A stretch of 64,000 nt of DNA, from assembly GCA_903820745.1 (NCBI GenBank), contig CAIJIT010000229.1, positions 1 to 64,000 on the forward strand, written 5' to 3'. A model generated the notes under the pieces. It saw nothing but the letters and a program-made list of their open reading frames with translations. It did not search any database and was not told the DNA's origin. Position numbers and translations under genes: made by a program. Positions 7,449 through 16,502 of this stretch are shown one piece after another. The DNA comes from an uncultured Burkholderiales bacterium. GTDB lineage: Bacteria; Pseudomonadota; Gammaproteobacteria; Burkholderiales; Burkholderiaceae_C. Numbering within the stretch: position 1 is the stretch's first letter; each line of letters opens with the position of its first letter.

Positions 7449-8426
7449 ATGAACCGCCGACAACTGCTCGCACCGATGCTGCTGGCCATGGCCACGCTAG
7501 CCCTGCCCGTCATGGCTCAGGAGGCCTACCCGTCCAAGCCGATCCGCTTCGTCGTGCCCTATCCGCCCGGCGGCCCGACCGACCTGATGGCGCGCTTGTT
7601 GCAGCCTGAACTGCAGCAAAGGCTGGGCGTGACCATCCTGGTCGAAAACAAGGGCGGCGCCGGTGGCAACGTCGGCACCAACGAGGTGGCGCATCAGTCG
7701 GCTGCCGACGGCTACACCTTGCTGCTGGCTGCGAGCGGCCCGATGGCGGTGAACCAGAGCCTGTTCAAGACCATGCCCTACAACCCGCTGACCGACCTGG
7801 TGCCGGTGATCCAGATCTCGTCGTTTCCGCTGGTGCTGGAAGTGCATCCATCGCTGGGCATCAAGACGGTCAAGGAGTTGATCGCCTTGAACAAGGCCAA
7901 GCCGGATCTGCTCAGCTACGGCTCGGCCGGCAATGGCACACCGCAGCATCTGGCCGGCGAAACCTACAACAAAATCACGGGCTCGAAGATGGCCCATGTG
8001 CCTTATCGCGGCGCAGGTCCGGCTTTGAACGACCTGCTCGGCGGGCAGATCAAGGTCATGTTCGACGTGCTCGGCAGCTCGCTGCAGTACATCAACACCG
8101 GCAAGCTGGTCGCCTTGGCCGTCACATCGTCCAAGCGCAGCCCGCAACTGCCGAATGTGCCAACACTGGCCGAAGCGGGTCTGCCCGGCTATGAGATGAC
8201 CGGATGGCATGGCATCGCAGTGCGTGCCGGCACGCCGCCGGAGCATGTGACCAAGCTCAACAGCGTGCTCAATGCGATCTTCAAGGACCCGGTGTTTCGC
8301 AAGAAATGGGAGCAGCTCGGCACACCGGTTGTCGCCGGCACGGCCGAGCAATTCGGGCAGCTGATCCGCACTGAGTCGGTCCGCCTTGGCCGCATCGTGC
8401 GCGAATCCGGCGTCACGGCCGACTGA
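7449..8426 (+). CDS. Bug/TctC-family periplasmic solute-binding protein
   Basis: 325 residues with a signal peptide ending MAQEA. The family landmarks are YPSKPIRFVVPYPPGGPTDLMARLLQ at the N-terminus, VENKGGAGGNVGTNEV, SYGSAGNGTPQHLAGE and VPYRGAGPALNDLLGGQIKVMFD. Bug proteins bind carboxylates, amino acids or nicotinate-like ligands for tripartite tricarboxylate transport. AGGAG lies just before the ATG. No TctA/TctB permease gene is in the window, so the transporter partner is elsewhere or the protein is a sensor. It follows the hydroxyacyl-CoA dehydrogenase gene. Confidence 0.92.
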   Translation: MNRRQLLAPMLLAMATLALPVMAQEAYPSKPIRFVVPYPPGGPTDLMARLLQPELQQRLGVTILVENKGGAGGNVGTNEVAHQSAADGYTLLLAASGPMAVNQSLFKTMPYNPLTDLVPVIQISSFPLVLEVHPSLGIKTVKELIALNKAKPDLLSYGSAGNGTPQHLAGETYNKITGSKMAHVPYRGAGPALNDLLGGQIKVMFDVLGSSLQYINTGKLVALAVTSSKRSPQLPNVPTLAEAGLPGYEMTGWHGIAVRAGTPPEHVTKLNSVLNAIFKDPVFRKKWEQLGTPVVAGTAEQFGQLIRTESVRLGRIVRESGVTAD

Positions 8427-8506
8427 AGCAGGCCGTGCTCTGACGGTTCTCAATCCCGCCTCAGACGTTGCCCCCAAGATGGCGGCCTCAGTAGCAAGGG
8501 GCCGGC

Positions 8507-9166
8507 ATGCGTATTCTGATCATTCAAGGTCATCCCGACTCGGCGGCGCCGCATTTTTGCCATGCCCTGGGGCAAGCCTACAAGGACGGTGCCGCAATCG
8601 GCGGGCATGAATTGCGCGAAATCGATGTGGCCGCCTTGAACTTCCCGCTGTTGCGCTCGCAAGCCGAATGGGAGCATGGTCAGCTGCCGCCGGAGTTGCT
8701 GCCAGCCCAGCAGGCGATCGAGTGGTGCCAGCATCTGCTGATCATTTTTCCGCTCTGGCTGGGCGATATGCCGGCGCTGCTGAAGGGTTTTCTGGAGCAG
8801 GTGGCGCGGCCCGGCTTCGCATTCAAGAAGGTCGGCGCCAGCCCGTTCGGGCAAAAAAGCCTCAGCGGCCGCTCCGCTCATGTGCTGGTCACGATGGGCA
8901 TGCCAACCCTGCTTTACCGCTGGTTCTTTCGGGCCCACAGCGTCAAGTCGCTGGAGCGCAATGTGCTCGGTTTTGTCGGCTTTGCACCGGTCCACGCGAC
9001 CTTGCTCGGCGGCATCGACGGCATGAATGAGATCGCGCGCCTCGACTGCCTCGAAAAGCTGCGCCAGCTCGGCCAGTCAGGCCATGGTGGCGCGGGTCAC
9101 AGCGTCAGCGAAGTCGTCAAGTCGGTCGGCGCAGCATTCTCGAGCGGCCACATTCGCGGCGATTGA
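8507..9166 (+). CDS. NAD(P)H dehydrogenase (quinone)-like flavodoxin-fold protein
   Basis: 219 residues starting MRILIIQGHPDSAAPHFCHALGQAY, the N-terminus typical of the NQO/MdaB/KefF family. IIFPLWLGDMPALLKGFLEQVARPGFAF follows, the family's flavin- and dimer-contacting block. Such proteins reduce quinones or related substrates by two electrons using FAD or FMN. The C-terminal third (after about residue 150) is less conserved. It sits alone between a Bug receptor and a peptide receptor. Confidence 0.85.
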   Translation: MRILIIQGHPDSAAPHFCHALGQAYKDGAAIGGHELREIDVAALNFPLLRSQAEWEHGQLPPELLPAQQAIEWCQHLLIIFPLWLGDMPALLKGFLEQVARPGFAFKKVGASPFGQKSLSGRSAHVLVTMGMPTLLYRWFFRAHSVKSLERNVLGFVGFAPVHATLLGGIDGMNEIARLDCLEKLRQLGQSGHGGAGHSVSEVVKSVGAAFSSGHIRGD

Positions 9167-9226
9167 TGGCTGGGCGCTCCGGCCCGCCAACTGTCGGACA
9201 ATGCGCAGTCAATCCGGAGGCTCCGC

Positions 9227-10819
9227 ATGACCCGATTCGATTTCATCCGTCGCGGCGCAATCGCCATCACGCTGCTGTGCGGCTTGCCTGCCTTGGCGCT
9301 GACACCCAAGGACTCGCTGGTGCAGGCGATGGCCTTCGACGACATCATCACGCTCGACCCGGCGGAATCCTTTGAGATTTCGGGCGGCGAGATCATCGGC
9401 AACAGCTATCAGCGGCTGATGCAATTCGAGGTCAGCGACCCGTCCAAGCTGAGCGGCATGCTGGCCGGCAGCTGGACCGTGTCAAAGGACGGCAAGACCT
9501 TCAGCTTCGAGCTGCGCCCTGGTTTGAAGTTTGCTTCGGGCAACCCGCTGGGCGCTGAGGAGATGGTGTTTTCGCTGCAACGCGCGGTGCTGCTGGACAA
9601 AACGCCTGCTTTCATCCTGACCCAGTTCGGCTGGAACAAGGCCAATGTGGCTGACAAGGTCAAGCAGACCGGGCCGTTGACGCTGACGATTGAAACTGAC
9701 AAGGCCTATGCGCCGAGCTTCGTGCTGAACTGCCTGACCGCCAATGTCGCTTCGGCTGTCGACAAGAAGCTGCTTTTGGGCAAGGCACAGAACGGTGATC
9801 TGGGCGCCGCCTGGCTGAAGAACAACCATGCCGGATCTGGCGCCTGGAAGCTGCGTGAATGGCGCGCCAACGAGATCCTGGTGCTCGACCGCAACGAAGC
9901 CTTTGTCGGCCCGCAACCGGCGCTGGCCCGAATCATCTACCGCCATGTGAAGGAAGCCGCCACACAGCGCCTGCTGCTGGAGAAGGGTGATGTCGACATC
10001 GCCCGCAATCTGGCGCCACAGGACCTGGCGGCCATGGCTGGCAACAAGGACATCAAGCTGGAATCCCGGCCCAAGGGCACGGTTTATTACCTCAGCTTGA
10101 ACCAGAAGAATGCATTTCTGGCCAAGCCCGAGGTGCGCGAGGCGTTCAAATGGTTGGTCGACTATGACGCGATCGGCGCCACCTTGATCAAGGACATCGG
10201 TGTGGTGCACCAGAACTTCCTGCCGCTGGGCCTGCTCGGCGCCAGCAGCGACAAGCCGTTCAAGTACGACCTGGTCAAGGCCAAGACTCTGCTGGCCAAA
10301 GCCGGGTTGGCCGGCGGCTTCAAGGTGACGATGGACACCCGCTCGGCGCAGCCGGTGCAGGGCATTGCCGAGGCGATCCAGCAGACCGCCAAGCGCGTTG
10401 GCATCGACATCGAGATCATCCCCGGCGACGGCAAGCAGACCCTGACCAAGTACCGGGCGCGCAAGCATGACATCTACATCGGCGAATGGGCTGCCGATTA
10501 CTGGGATCCGCATACCAATGCCGATGTTTTTGCGCGCAACCCCGACAACAGCGATGAGGCCAGGCTGAAGCCACTCACCTGGCGCAACGCCTGGGCGATT
10601 CCGGAACTGACCGCCAAGGCCGATGCGGCCTTGCTGGAGCGCGATCCGGTCAAGCGCGCCAAGCAATACCAGGCGATACAGGCCGAATTCCGCAACAGCA
10701 GCCCGTTCGTGATGCTGTTCCAGCAGACCCAAGTCGCGGCCATGCGCGCCAACATCGACGGCTTCAAGCTCGGCCCGACCTCGGACTCGACCTATGTCGG
10801 GCCGGTGAGCAAGCGCTAG
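9227..10819 (+). CDS. ABC transporter substrate-binding protein, dipeptide/oligopeptide type (SBP_bac_5)
   Basis: 530 residues with a signal peptide (about 1-24). The order is that of DppA/OppA-type receptors: ITLDPAESFEISGGEIIGNSYQRLMQF near the start, SFELRPGLKFASGNPLGAEEMVFSLQRAV, then DYDAIGATLIKDIGVVHQNFLPLGLLG. GGAGG lies 7 nt before the ATG. It is probably the receptor for the DppBCDF operon at 12.1-15.6 kb, although a pseudogene and a toxin-antitoxin pair now separate them. Confidence 0.92.
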   Translation: MTRFDFIRRGAIAITLLCGLPALALTPKDSLVQAMAFDDIITLDPAESFEISGGEIIGNSYQRLMQFEVSDPSKLSGMLAGSWTVSKDGKTFSFELRPGLKFASGNPLGAEEMVFSLQRAVLLDKTPAFILTQFGWNKANVADKVKQTGPLTLTIETDKAYAPSFVLNCLTANVASAVDKKLLLGKAQNGDLGAAWLKNNHAGSGAWKLREWRANEILVLDRNEAFVGPQPALARIIYRHVKEAATQRLLLEKGDVDIARNLAPQDLAAMAGNKDIKLESRPKGTVYYLSLNQKNAFLAKPEVREAFKWLVDYDAIGATLIKDIGVVHQNFLPLGLLGASSDKPFKYDLVKAKTLLAKAGLAGGFKVTMDTRSAQPVQGIAEAIQQTAKRVGIDIEIIPGDGKQTLTKYRARKHDIYIGEWAADYWDPHTNADVFARNPDNSDEARLKPLTWRNAWAIPELTAKADAALLERDPVKRAKQYQAIQAEFRNSSPFVMLFQQTQVAAMRANIDGFKLGPTSDSTYVGPVSKR

Positions 10820-10884
10820 CAGGGCCAGACCAGCAGCCTTCGCTTCGAACTCCCAGGAGCCTCCCCCCGGCTTGCCCTGGCACC

Positions 10885-11033
10885 TCAGGCCTCTTCAGCC
10901 ATGGCCAGGATGGTTTGATCGGTTGCGCGCCGACCAGTTCCGGATGGGCTACGGCGACATGTTCAGTCACGGCGGCAATCAACTCTTCGTCGGTGTCTCG
11001 CCGGGTAATCAGACCGCATTCGCAATGAATCAC
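10885..11033 (-). pseudogene. DUF1059 family small protein, frameshifted near its C-terminus
   Basis: From a GTG at 11033 the frame reads MIHCECGLITRRDTDEELIAAVTEHVAVAHPELVGAQP, which matches small DUF1059 proteins (CxCG, D/E-rich helix, AHPELVG). It then leaves the family pattern. In the neighbouring frame the expected ending DQTILAMAEEA and a TGA (10885-10887) appear at once. The shift lies at about 10918-10923 and fits loss of one base. Without it the protein would be about 50 residues. Either a real mutation or a sequencing error is possible. The function of the family is unknown. Confidence 0.6.
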
Positions 11034-11191
11034 TTTGCCCGTAATTGACCATTTAAAGTATTTGTCGCGAAGTTTTCCACTAAATTGGAGAAATGGCTAT
11101 GCAAGACATTGGCAAAACATTGGTGTAATCGGCGAGAACCGGATTTCCCTGGCGCCTGCATTGCTCACATTGGGCGTGAGATGGTCTCGTG

Positions 11192-11230
11192 TTTGTGAGG
11201 TTCACAAAACAGTACTGAAAACGGTATCAT
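11192..11230 (+). promoter_or_regulatory. Operator and promoter of the Phd/PIN toxin-antitoxin pair
   Basis: TTTGTGA-GGT-TCACAAA (11192-11208) is a perfect inverted repeat with 7-base arms, 51 bp before the antitoxin ATG. TTCACA (11201-11206) and TATCAT (11225-11230) at 18-bp spacing could be -35 and -10, so the operator would cover the -35 box. Antitoxins of this class normally repress their own promoter. Confidence 0.5.
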
Positions 11231-11259
11231 TCAATCTATCACATTTAGAGCCTCAGACC

Positions 11260-11526
11260 ATGAACAACACCGTCACCATCGCTGAAATCAAGCGCCGCGG
11301 CATGGCCGCCATTGAAGAGGGGCTGCGCCGCGGACCACTGCACATCGTCAAGCGCAACAAGCCCGCAGCCGTAGTTCTGTCGGAAGACGAATACCTGCGT
11401 CTTGCCAACGGCAAGGCCGCCCAACCGGGCCTGACTGCTGTGCAGTGGTTGCTGGCACAGCCGGCCACCGGCAAGCGAAGCAAGGCTGAAATTGACGCCA
11501 GTCTGGATGCCGAGCGGGCTTGGTGA
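11260..11526 (+). CDS. Phd/YefM-type antitoxin
   Basis: 88 residues. The N-terminal part (TVTIAEIKRRGMAAIEEGLRRGPLHIVKRNKPAAVVLSEDEYLRLANG) is the Phd/YefM DNA-binding and dimerisation fold. The C-terminal tail (TAVQWLLAQPATGKRSKAEIDASLDAERAW) would wrap and neutralise the toxin. I chose the ATG at 11260 over a longer frame because the family fold begins there and the operator lies upstream. The stop codon overlaps the toxin start, so the two are translated together. Confidence 0.85.
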   Translation: MNNTVTIAEIKRRGMAAIEEGLRRGPLHIVKRNKPAAVVLSEDEYLRLANGKAAQPGLTAVQWLLAQPATGKRSKAEIDASLDAERAW

Positions 11527-11933
11527 TTGCATTCCTTGACGCCAATGCGCTGATCTATCTGGTCGAGGGTAGAGAACCTTTTGTCAAGAGAGTGCGCCAG
11601 GAACTGGCAGCGATCGCCGCGAGTCACCGCGGCGTCAGTGCGGCCCTGAGCCGACTGAGCTGGCTGGAATGCCGGGTCGGCCCGATGAAAGCCCAAAATC
11701 AAGCATTGCTGGGAGCTTATGACGCTTTCTTTAGCCGCAGTGATCTGGTCTGGGTTGACCTGACCCGGGACGTGGTGGAACTGGCCGCAGCGATTCGGGC
11801 CAAGCATGGCTTGCGCACGGCGGATTGTCTGCAAGCCGCCAGCTGCCTGCAGCTGGGCGACTCGCATGTTTTCTTGACCGGTGATGCCCAGTTCGCACGG
11901 GTCTCAGGCTTGCATGTGCAGTTGCTGACGTGA
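11523..11933 (+). CDS. PIN-domain toxin (VapC-like ribonuclease)
   Basis: 136 residues. The acidic residues expected to bind Mg2+ in PIN nucleases are present: D6 (FLDAN), E49 (WLECRV), D101 (LRTADCLQAA) and D121 (FLTGDAQF). PIN toxins cut tRNA or rRNA unless bound by antitoxin. No ATG exists; GTG at 11523 overlaps the antitoxin TGA, and TTG at 11520 is an alternative. The pair lies between a peptide receptor and its presumed permease genes. Confidence 0.87.
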   Translation: MIAFLDANALIYLVEGREPFVKRVRQELAAIAASHRGVSAALSRLSWLECRVGPMKAQNQALLGAYDAFFSRSDLVWVDLTRDVVELAAAIRAKHGLRTADCLQAASCLQLGDSHVFLTGDAQFARVSGLHVQLLT

Positions 11934-12077
11934 CGCAGGTGCTTAGGGCGCCGCGATGTGCCCGTTGTTCGGCCGACGCTGATGGCTTGCCCTTGACAGG
12001 CAGGCACAATGCGGGCGATCCATGGACCTATGCATGAGCCCGACTGATTCCGGTTTCCACCGCTGCGTGGCCTTATC

Positions 12078-13106
12078 TTGCTGAAGAAGCCTTGGCGCCG
12101 CACTGCGACGGGGCTGGGCGGCTTTGTCCTGAGCTTGGCGCTGACCTATCTGGGCCTGCTGGCGGTGACCTTTTTCATCGGGCGGGTGGTGCCGGTGGAT
12201 CCAGCGCTGGCCGTCGTTGGCGACCGCGCCAGCGAGGAGCAAATCGCCAGGGTGCGCGAAGAAATGGGGCTGAATCAGCCCTTGCCGCGCCAGTTCCTGC
12301 TTTACGTCAGCAAGGTGGCGCAGGGTGACCTCGGCGTCTCGCTGTTGACATCAAGACCGGTGCTCGACGACATCGCACGGACTTTTCCGGCGACGCTGGA
12401 GCTGGCCAGCGCGGGCATCCTGATCGGCGTGCTGCTGGGCGTGCCGCTGGGGGTCTGGGCGGCGGCGCGGCGCGGGCGTTTTGCTGATCAGCTGGTGCGG
12501 GTGATGGGCTTGATCGGCTATTCAGTGCCGATCTTCTGGCTCGGCCTGATGGGGCTGGTGCTGTTCTACGCCAGGCTCGGCTGGGTGGCCGGCCCCGGGC
12601 GCATTGACATCGCTTTCGAATACAGCATCGCGCCGGTGACGCGCTTGATGCTGGTCGACACTGCGCTGGCCGGCGATTGGCCGGCTTTTTGCAACGCGCT
12701 CGCCCATCTGGCCTTGCCGGCGGCGCTGCTCGGTTATTTTTCGCTCGCCTATATCAGTCGCATGACGCGCAGCTTCATGTTGAAGGAGCTGGGGTCCGAG
12801 TACATCATCGCGGCGCGCGCCAAGGGCTTGAGCGAGTCGCGCATCATCTGGCGCCATGCGCTGCGCAATGCCGCGGTGCCGCTGGTCACCGTCATCGCTC
12901 TGAGCTATGCGGGGCTGCTCGAAGGCTCGGTGCTGACCGAGACGGTGTTCGCCTGGCCGGGCCTGGGCCTGTACATCACCAATTCGCTGCAGAACGCCGA
13001 CATGAATGCGGTGCTGGGCGGCACGCTGGTGGTCGGTTCGGTCTTCATCGCGCTGAACCAGTTGTCCGACCTGCTCTACCGGATGCTTGATCCGCGCACG
13101 AGATGA
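12078..13106 (+). CDS. Dipeptide-type ABC transporter permease (DppB-like)
   Basis: 342 residues with six membrane helices. The N-terminal GRVVPVDPALAVVGDRASEEQIARVREEMGLNQPLPRQF is typical of DppB/OppB, and the BPD_transp_1 core carries the EAA loop (EYIIAARAKGLSESRIIWRHALRNA). No ATG is available; TTG at 12078 is the first usable start and has no clear ribosome site, so the start is uncertain. Its end overlaps the next permease gene by 4 bp (ATGA). Confidence 0.88.
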   Translation: MLKKPWRRTATGLGGFVLSLALTYLGLLAVTFFIGRVVPVDPALAVVGDRASEEQIARVREEMGLNQPLPRQFLLYVSKVAQGDLGVSLLTSRPVLDDIARTFPATLELASAGILIGVLLGVPLGVWAAARRGRFADQLVRVMGLIGYSVPIFWLGLMGLVLFYARLGWVAGPGRIDIAFEYSIAPVTRLMLVDTALAGDWPAFCNALAHLALPAALLGYFSLAYISRMTRSFMLKELGSEYIIAARAKGLSESRIIWRHALRNAAVPLVTVIALSYAGLLEGSVLTETVFAWPGLGLYITNSLQNADMNAVLGGTLVVGSVFIALNQLSDLLYRMLDPRTR

Positions 13107-14011
13107 GCGCTGAAACCTTGACCCAATGGCTGCTCAGCGAGCAGCCGCAATCGCGCCGGCAGGCGGCGCTGGGCCGGGCTTATGCCGGCTGGCGCAGCTT
13201 CGCGCGCAACCGGCTGGCCCTGCTCGGCCTGCTGCTGGTGCTGGGCCTGATCTTGCTGGCAGCGCTGGCGCCATGGCTCGCACCTTACCCCCCCGATGTC
13301 GGCGACCTGATGACGACCCGGCTGCTGCCACCGTCTGGCGTTCATTGGCTGGGCACCGATGACCAGGGGCGCGACATTTATTCACGCATTCTTTACGGTG
13401 CGCGCATCACGCTGTTCATCGTCACGCTGGTGGCGCTGCTGGCCGCGCCGATCGGGCTGCTCGTCGGCACGCTGGCCGGCTACGTTGGCGGTTGGGCCGA
13501 TGCGCTGCTGATGCGCATCACCGACATCTTCCTGGCTTTCCCCCGGCTGATCCTGGCGCTGGCCTTTGTCGCCGCGCTCGGCCCCGGCATCGAGAACGCG
13601 GTGCTGGCGATCGCGATCACCTCCTGGCCACCTTATGCGCGGTTGGCGAGGTCCGAGACGCTGACGATCCGCCAGGCCGATTACATTGCTGCGATGCGCT
13701 TGCTGGGCGCTTCGCCCTGGCGCATCGTGCTGCGCCACATCATGCCCTTGTGCCTGCCGTCGGTGATCGTGCGGGTGACGCTGGACATGGCCGGCATCAT
13801 CCTGACCGCTGCCGGTCTGGGCTTTCTCGGCCTCGGCGCCCAGCCGCCCAGCCCTGAATGGGGCGCGATGATCGCAGCCGGGCGCGCTTATGTGCTCGAC
13901 CAATGGTGGGTCGCCGCCGGGCCCGGCCTGGCGATTTTCATCGTCAGCCTGGCCTTCAATCTGCTTGGCGATGGCCTGCGCGACGCACTCGATCCGAAAG
14001 CCACGCCATGA
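13103..14011 (+). CDS. Dipeptide-type ABC transporter permease (DppC-like)
   Basis: 302 residues. The N-terminal region has a first helix followed by PPSGVHWLGTDDQGRDIYSRILYGARITL, the standard DppC/OppC periplasmic motif. The EAA loop DYIAAMRLLGASPWRIVLRHIMPLCLPS precedes the last helices. It pairs with the preceding DppB-like subunit to form the channel. It overlaps both neighbours by ATGA junctions, showing tight coupling of the operon. Confidence 0.9.
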   Translation: MSAETLTQWLLSEQPQSRRQAALGRAYAGWRSFARNRLALLGLLLVLGLILLAALAPWLAPYPPDVGDLMTTRLLPPSGVHWLGTDDQGRDIYSRILYGARITLFIVTLVALLAAPIGLLVGTLAGYVGGWADALLMRITDIFLAFPRLILALAFVAALGPGIENAVLAIAITSWPPYARLARSETLTIRQADYIAAMRLLGASPWRIVLRHIMPLCLPSVIVRVTLDMAGIILTAAGLGFLGLGAQPPSPEWGAMIAAGRAYVLDQWWVAAGPGLAIFIVSLAFNLLGDGLRDALDPKATP

Positions 14012-14871
14012 GTGCAACCGAAGGCTTTCAGGCAGCGCAGCCCTTGCTCGAAGTGGAGAACCTGCGCGTCAGCTTTCGCGCCCGCGACGGCGCCTTGGTT
14101 GAAGCGGTGCGCGACGTCAGCTTCACGATGGGTGCCGAGCGGCTCGGCATCGTCGGCGAATCGGGTTCGGGCAAATCGCAGTTGGGCCGCGCGATCCTCG
14201 GCCTGTCGGCACCGGAAGCGATCATCAGCGCCGAGCGGCTCAATTTCAAGGGTGTCGATCTGTTGCAATCCAGTGCTGCCGAGCGCCGCCTGATGCTGGG
14301 TCGGCGCATGGCGATGATTCTGCAGGACCCCAAATATTCGCTCAATCCGGTGCTGCGCATCGGTGCGCAGATCAGCGAGACCTTGCTGGCGCATCAGGCC
14401 CTGCCTGCCGCCGAGGTCAGGCGACTTGTGCTGCGCTCACTCGCCGATGTAGCGATCGCCGACCCGGCGCGAGTGTGTGAGTTGTACCCGCACCAGTTGT
14501 CGGGCGGCATGGGGCAGCGCGTGATGATGGCGATGATGCTGATCGCCGAGCCCGAATTGTTGATTGCCGACGAGCCGACTTCGGCGCTTGATGTCACGGT
14601 GCAGTTGCAGGTGCTGGCCCTCCTCGACCAGTTGACCGCGCAGCGCGGCATGGGCTTGATCTTCATCTCGCATGATCTGCGGTTGGTGGCGAGTTTTTGC
14701 GACCGCGTGCTGGTCATGTATGCCGGGCGTATCGTCGAGGAAATCGCCGCGCAGCAACTACAGCAAGCCCGCCATCCCTACACCCAGGGCCTGCTGAACT
14801 GCTTGCCGCAATTGTTGGCGCAGCGTCATCCCTTGCCAACGCTGCAGCGTCAGCCGGAGTGGCTGCGATGA
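14008..14871 (+). CDS. Peptide ABC transporter ATP-binding protein (DppD-like)
   Basis: 287 residues. The Walker A is GESGSGKSQ (about residue 50), the signature is LSGGMGQRVMMAMML, the Walker B is [12 protein letters not shown], and the H-loop is FISHDL. The C-terminal oligopeptide extension is short (QARHPYTQGLLNCLP then ends), lacking the cysteine-rich cluster of typical DppD. The start MSATEGF is set by the 4-bp overlap with the upstream permease. It energises import with the next subunit. Confidence 0.9.
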   Translation: MSATEGFQAAQPLLEVENLRVSFRARDGALVEAVRDVSFTMGAERLGIVGESGSGKSQLGRAILGLSAPEAIISAERLNFKGVDLLQSSAAERRLMLGRRMAMILQDPKYSLNPVLRIGAQISETLLAHQALPAAEVRRLVLRSLADVAIADPARVCELYPHQLSGGMGQRVMMAMMLIAEPELLIADEPTSALDVTVQLQVLALLDQLTAQRGMGLIFISHDLRLVASFCDRVLVMYAGRIVEEIAAQQLQQARHPYTQGLLNCLPQLLAQRHPLPTLQRQPEWLR

Positions 14872-15647
14872 AGCTGGGGTTGGAGGTGAAAAACCTGCAG
14901 GTGCGCTACGGCGAATTCACGGCCCTACATGACCTGAGTTTTGCGGTCGGGCCGGGCGAGAGCTTCGGGCTGGTCGGTGAATCGGGCTCGGGTAAATCAA
15001 CCGTGTTGCGCGCGATCTGCGGCTTGGCCACGATTCAAGCCGGCAGCGTCAAACTCAGCGGCGAGGGTGCGTTGCCAGCGCCGGGCAGCAAGGCCTTCCG
15101 GCGCAGCGTGCAAATGGTTTTTCAGGACCCCTATGGCTCGCTGCATCCGCGCCATACGGTCGACCGGACTCTGGCCGAACCGCTGGCGATCCACGGCATC
15201 GGCGACAGCGAACGCCGCATCACCGACATGCTCGATGCGGTCGGCTTGGGGCGGGGCTTTCGCTGGCGTTATCCGCACCAGCTGTCGGGCGGCCAGCGCC
15301 AGCGTATAGCGATCGCCCGCGCCTTGATTCTGGAGCCTTCTTTGCTGCTACTCGACGAGCCCACCTCGGCGCTCGACGCGTCGGTGCAGGCCGAGGTCTT
15401 GAATCTGCTGGAGTCGCTGCGCCGTGAGCGCGGTTTGAGCTTCCTGATGGTCAGCCATGATCTGGCCGTCGTCACCCATCTTTGCGAGCGCTTGATGGTG
15501 ATGCAGTCCGGCCGGGAGGTCGAAACGCTGTCGGCCCAAGCACTGGCGGCGGGTCGCGTCGAACGCGATTACACCAAGCAACTGATGCGCGCAGCCCAGG
15601 GCTTTCAGCGCCAGGCCGCGCCCTCCGGGCAAGCGCTACGTCCTTGA
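14868..15647 (+). CDS. Peptide ABC transporter ATP-binding protein (DppF-like)
   Basis: 259 residues. Walker A GESGSGKSTV, Q-loop MVFQDPYGSLHPRHTV, signature [15 protein letters not shown], Walker B LLLLDEPTSALD and H-loop MVSHDLAVV are all intact. It has almost no oligopeptide C-terminal domain, so it is shorter than most DppF proteins (about 320). It is the last gene of the permease and ATPase operon; the matching receptor is probably the gene at 9.2 kb. Confidence 0.9.
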   Translation: MKLGLEVKNLQVRYGEFTALHDLSFAVGPGESFGLVGESGSGKSTVLRAICGLATIQAGSVKLSGEGALPAPGSKAFRRSVQMVFQDPYGSLHPRHTVDRTLAEPLAIHGIGDSERRITDMLDAVGLGRGFRWRYPHQLSGGQRQRIAIARALILEPSLLLLDEPTSALDASVQAEVLNLLESLRRERGLSFLMVSHDLAVVTHLCERLMVMQSGREVETLSAQALAAGRVERDYTKQLMRAAQGFQRQAAPSGQALRP

Positions 15648-15710
15648 CTTCCATCAAGGGTGGAACTGGCCTTTGCCAGATGATCGGCATCTTTGCCCGA
15701 AGCATCAGCC

Positions 15711-16379
15711 ATGATTTCATTCAGAGCCGCCCTGTTCCTTGTCGCCGCCGCTCCCTTGCTGGCGTTTGCCATCGAGGCCACCGACTTGAAAGGTGAAGTG
15801 ATCGACATCAAGAACGTCGACAGCTACACCTATCTGCAACTGAAGACCGCGGAAGGCAAGGTCTGGGCTGCCGTGCCGACCGCTGCAGTCAAGAAAGGCG
15901 CGCAGGTCACGGTCAGCAAGCCGGTGCTGATGCAGAACTTCGAGAGCCGGACGCTGAAGACCAAATTCGACAAGATCTGGTTCGGCTATCTGGCCGACCC
16001 CGCTAAACCGCAAGCCGCGGCCAATATTGCAACGGTTGCAACTGGCGCAGCGTTGGTCAGCGTGGCCAAGGCCAGCGGCGCCGATGCGAAGACAGTGGCC
16101 GAACTGGTCAAAGGTCGGCTCGCATTGAAGGACAAGCCGGTGCAGTTGCGCGGCCAGGTGATGAAGATCAGCTTGGGCATCATGGGCAAGAACTGGCTGC
16201 ATCTGCAGGACGGTTCCGGCAATGCCGCCGATGGCAGTCACGACATCGTTGTGACCAGCAAGGACAGCGCCGCCGTCGGCGATGTCGTCACCGCGCAGGG
16301 CCTGGTTCGCACCGATGTGAATCTTGGATCGGGCTATGCCTATGCGGTCCTGATCGAGGACGCTGCGCTGCGCAAATGA
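15711..16379 (+). CDS. Exported OB-fold (nucleic-acid-binding-like) protein
   Basis: 222 residues with a clear signal peptide (MISFRAALFLVAAAPLLAFA). Two beta-barrel-like segments are visible: GEVIDIKNVDSYTYLQLKTAEGKVWAAVPT (about 30-60) and VQLRGQVMKISLGIMGKNWLHLQDGSG (about 145-172). The latter is the usual OB-fold pattern of exported proteins annotated as nucleotide-binding. The ligand is unknown. It is monocistronic, starting 64 bp after the peptide ATPase gene. Confidence 0.7.
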   Translation: MISFRAALFLVAAAPLLAFAIEATDLKGEVIDIKNVDSYTYLQLKTAEGKVWAAVPTAAVKKGAQVTVSKPVLMQNFESRTLKTKFDKIWFGYLADPAKPQAAANIATVATGAALVSVAKASGADAKTVAELVKGRLALKDKPVQLRGQVMKISLGIMGKNWLHLQDGSGNAADGSHDIVVTSKDSAAVGDVVTAQGLVRTDVNLGSGYAYAVLIEDAALRK

Positions 16380-16502
16380 AGTTCTGACCTGATTTGTGGG
16401 CATCGATTTGGGCCTGTTGACAACGATTCAGTGACGGATCTCCAGTTACACAGTAAAATCCGCGATTCGTCTGAAAACCAATTCCTCTGACCGGAGCCAA
16501 TC

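Noticed and set aside
11965-11977. TTGTTCGGCCGAC, a 13-base exact match to part of the left island repeat
   Set aside because: Exact 13-mers are expected by chance many times in 64 kb of GC-rich DNA, and the match does not extend; not counted as a third repeat copy.
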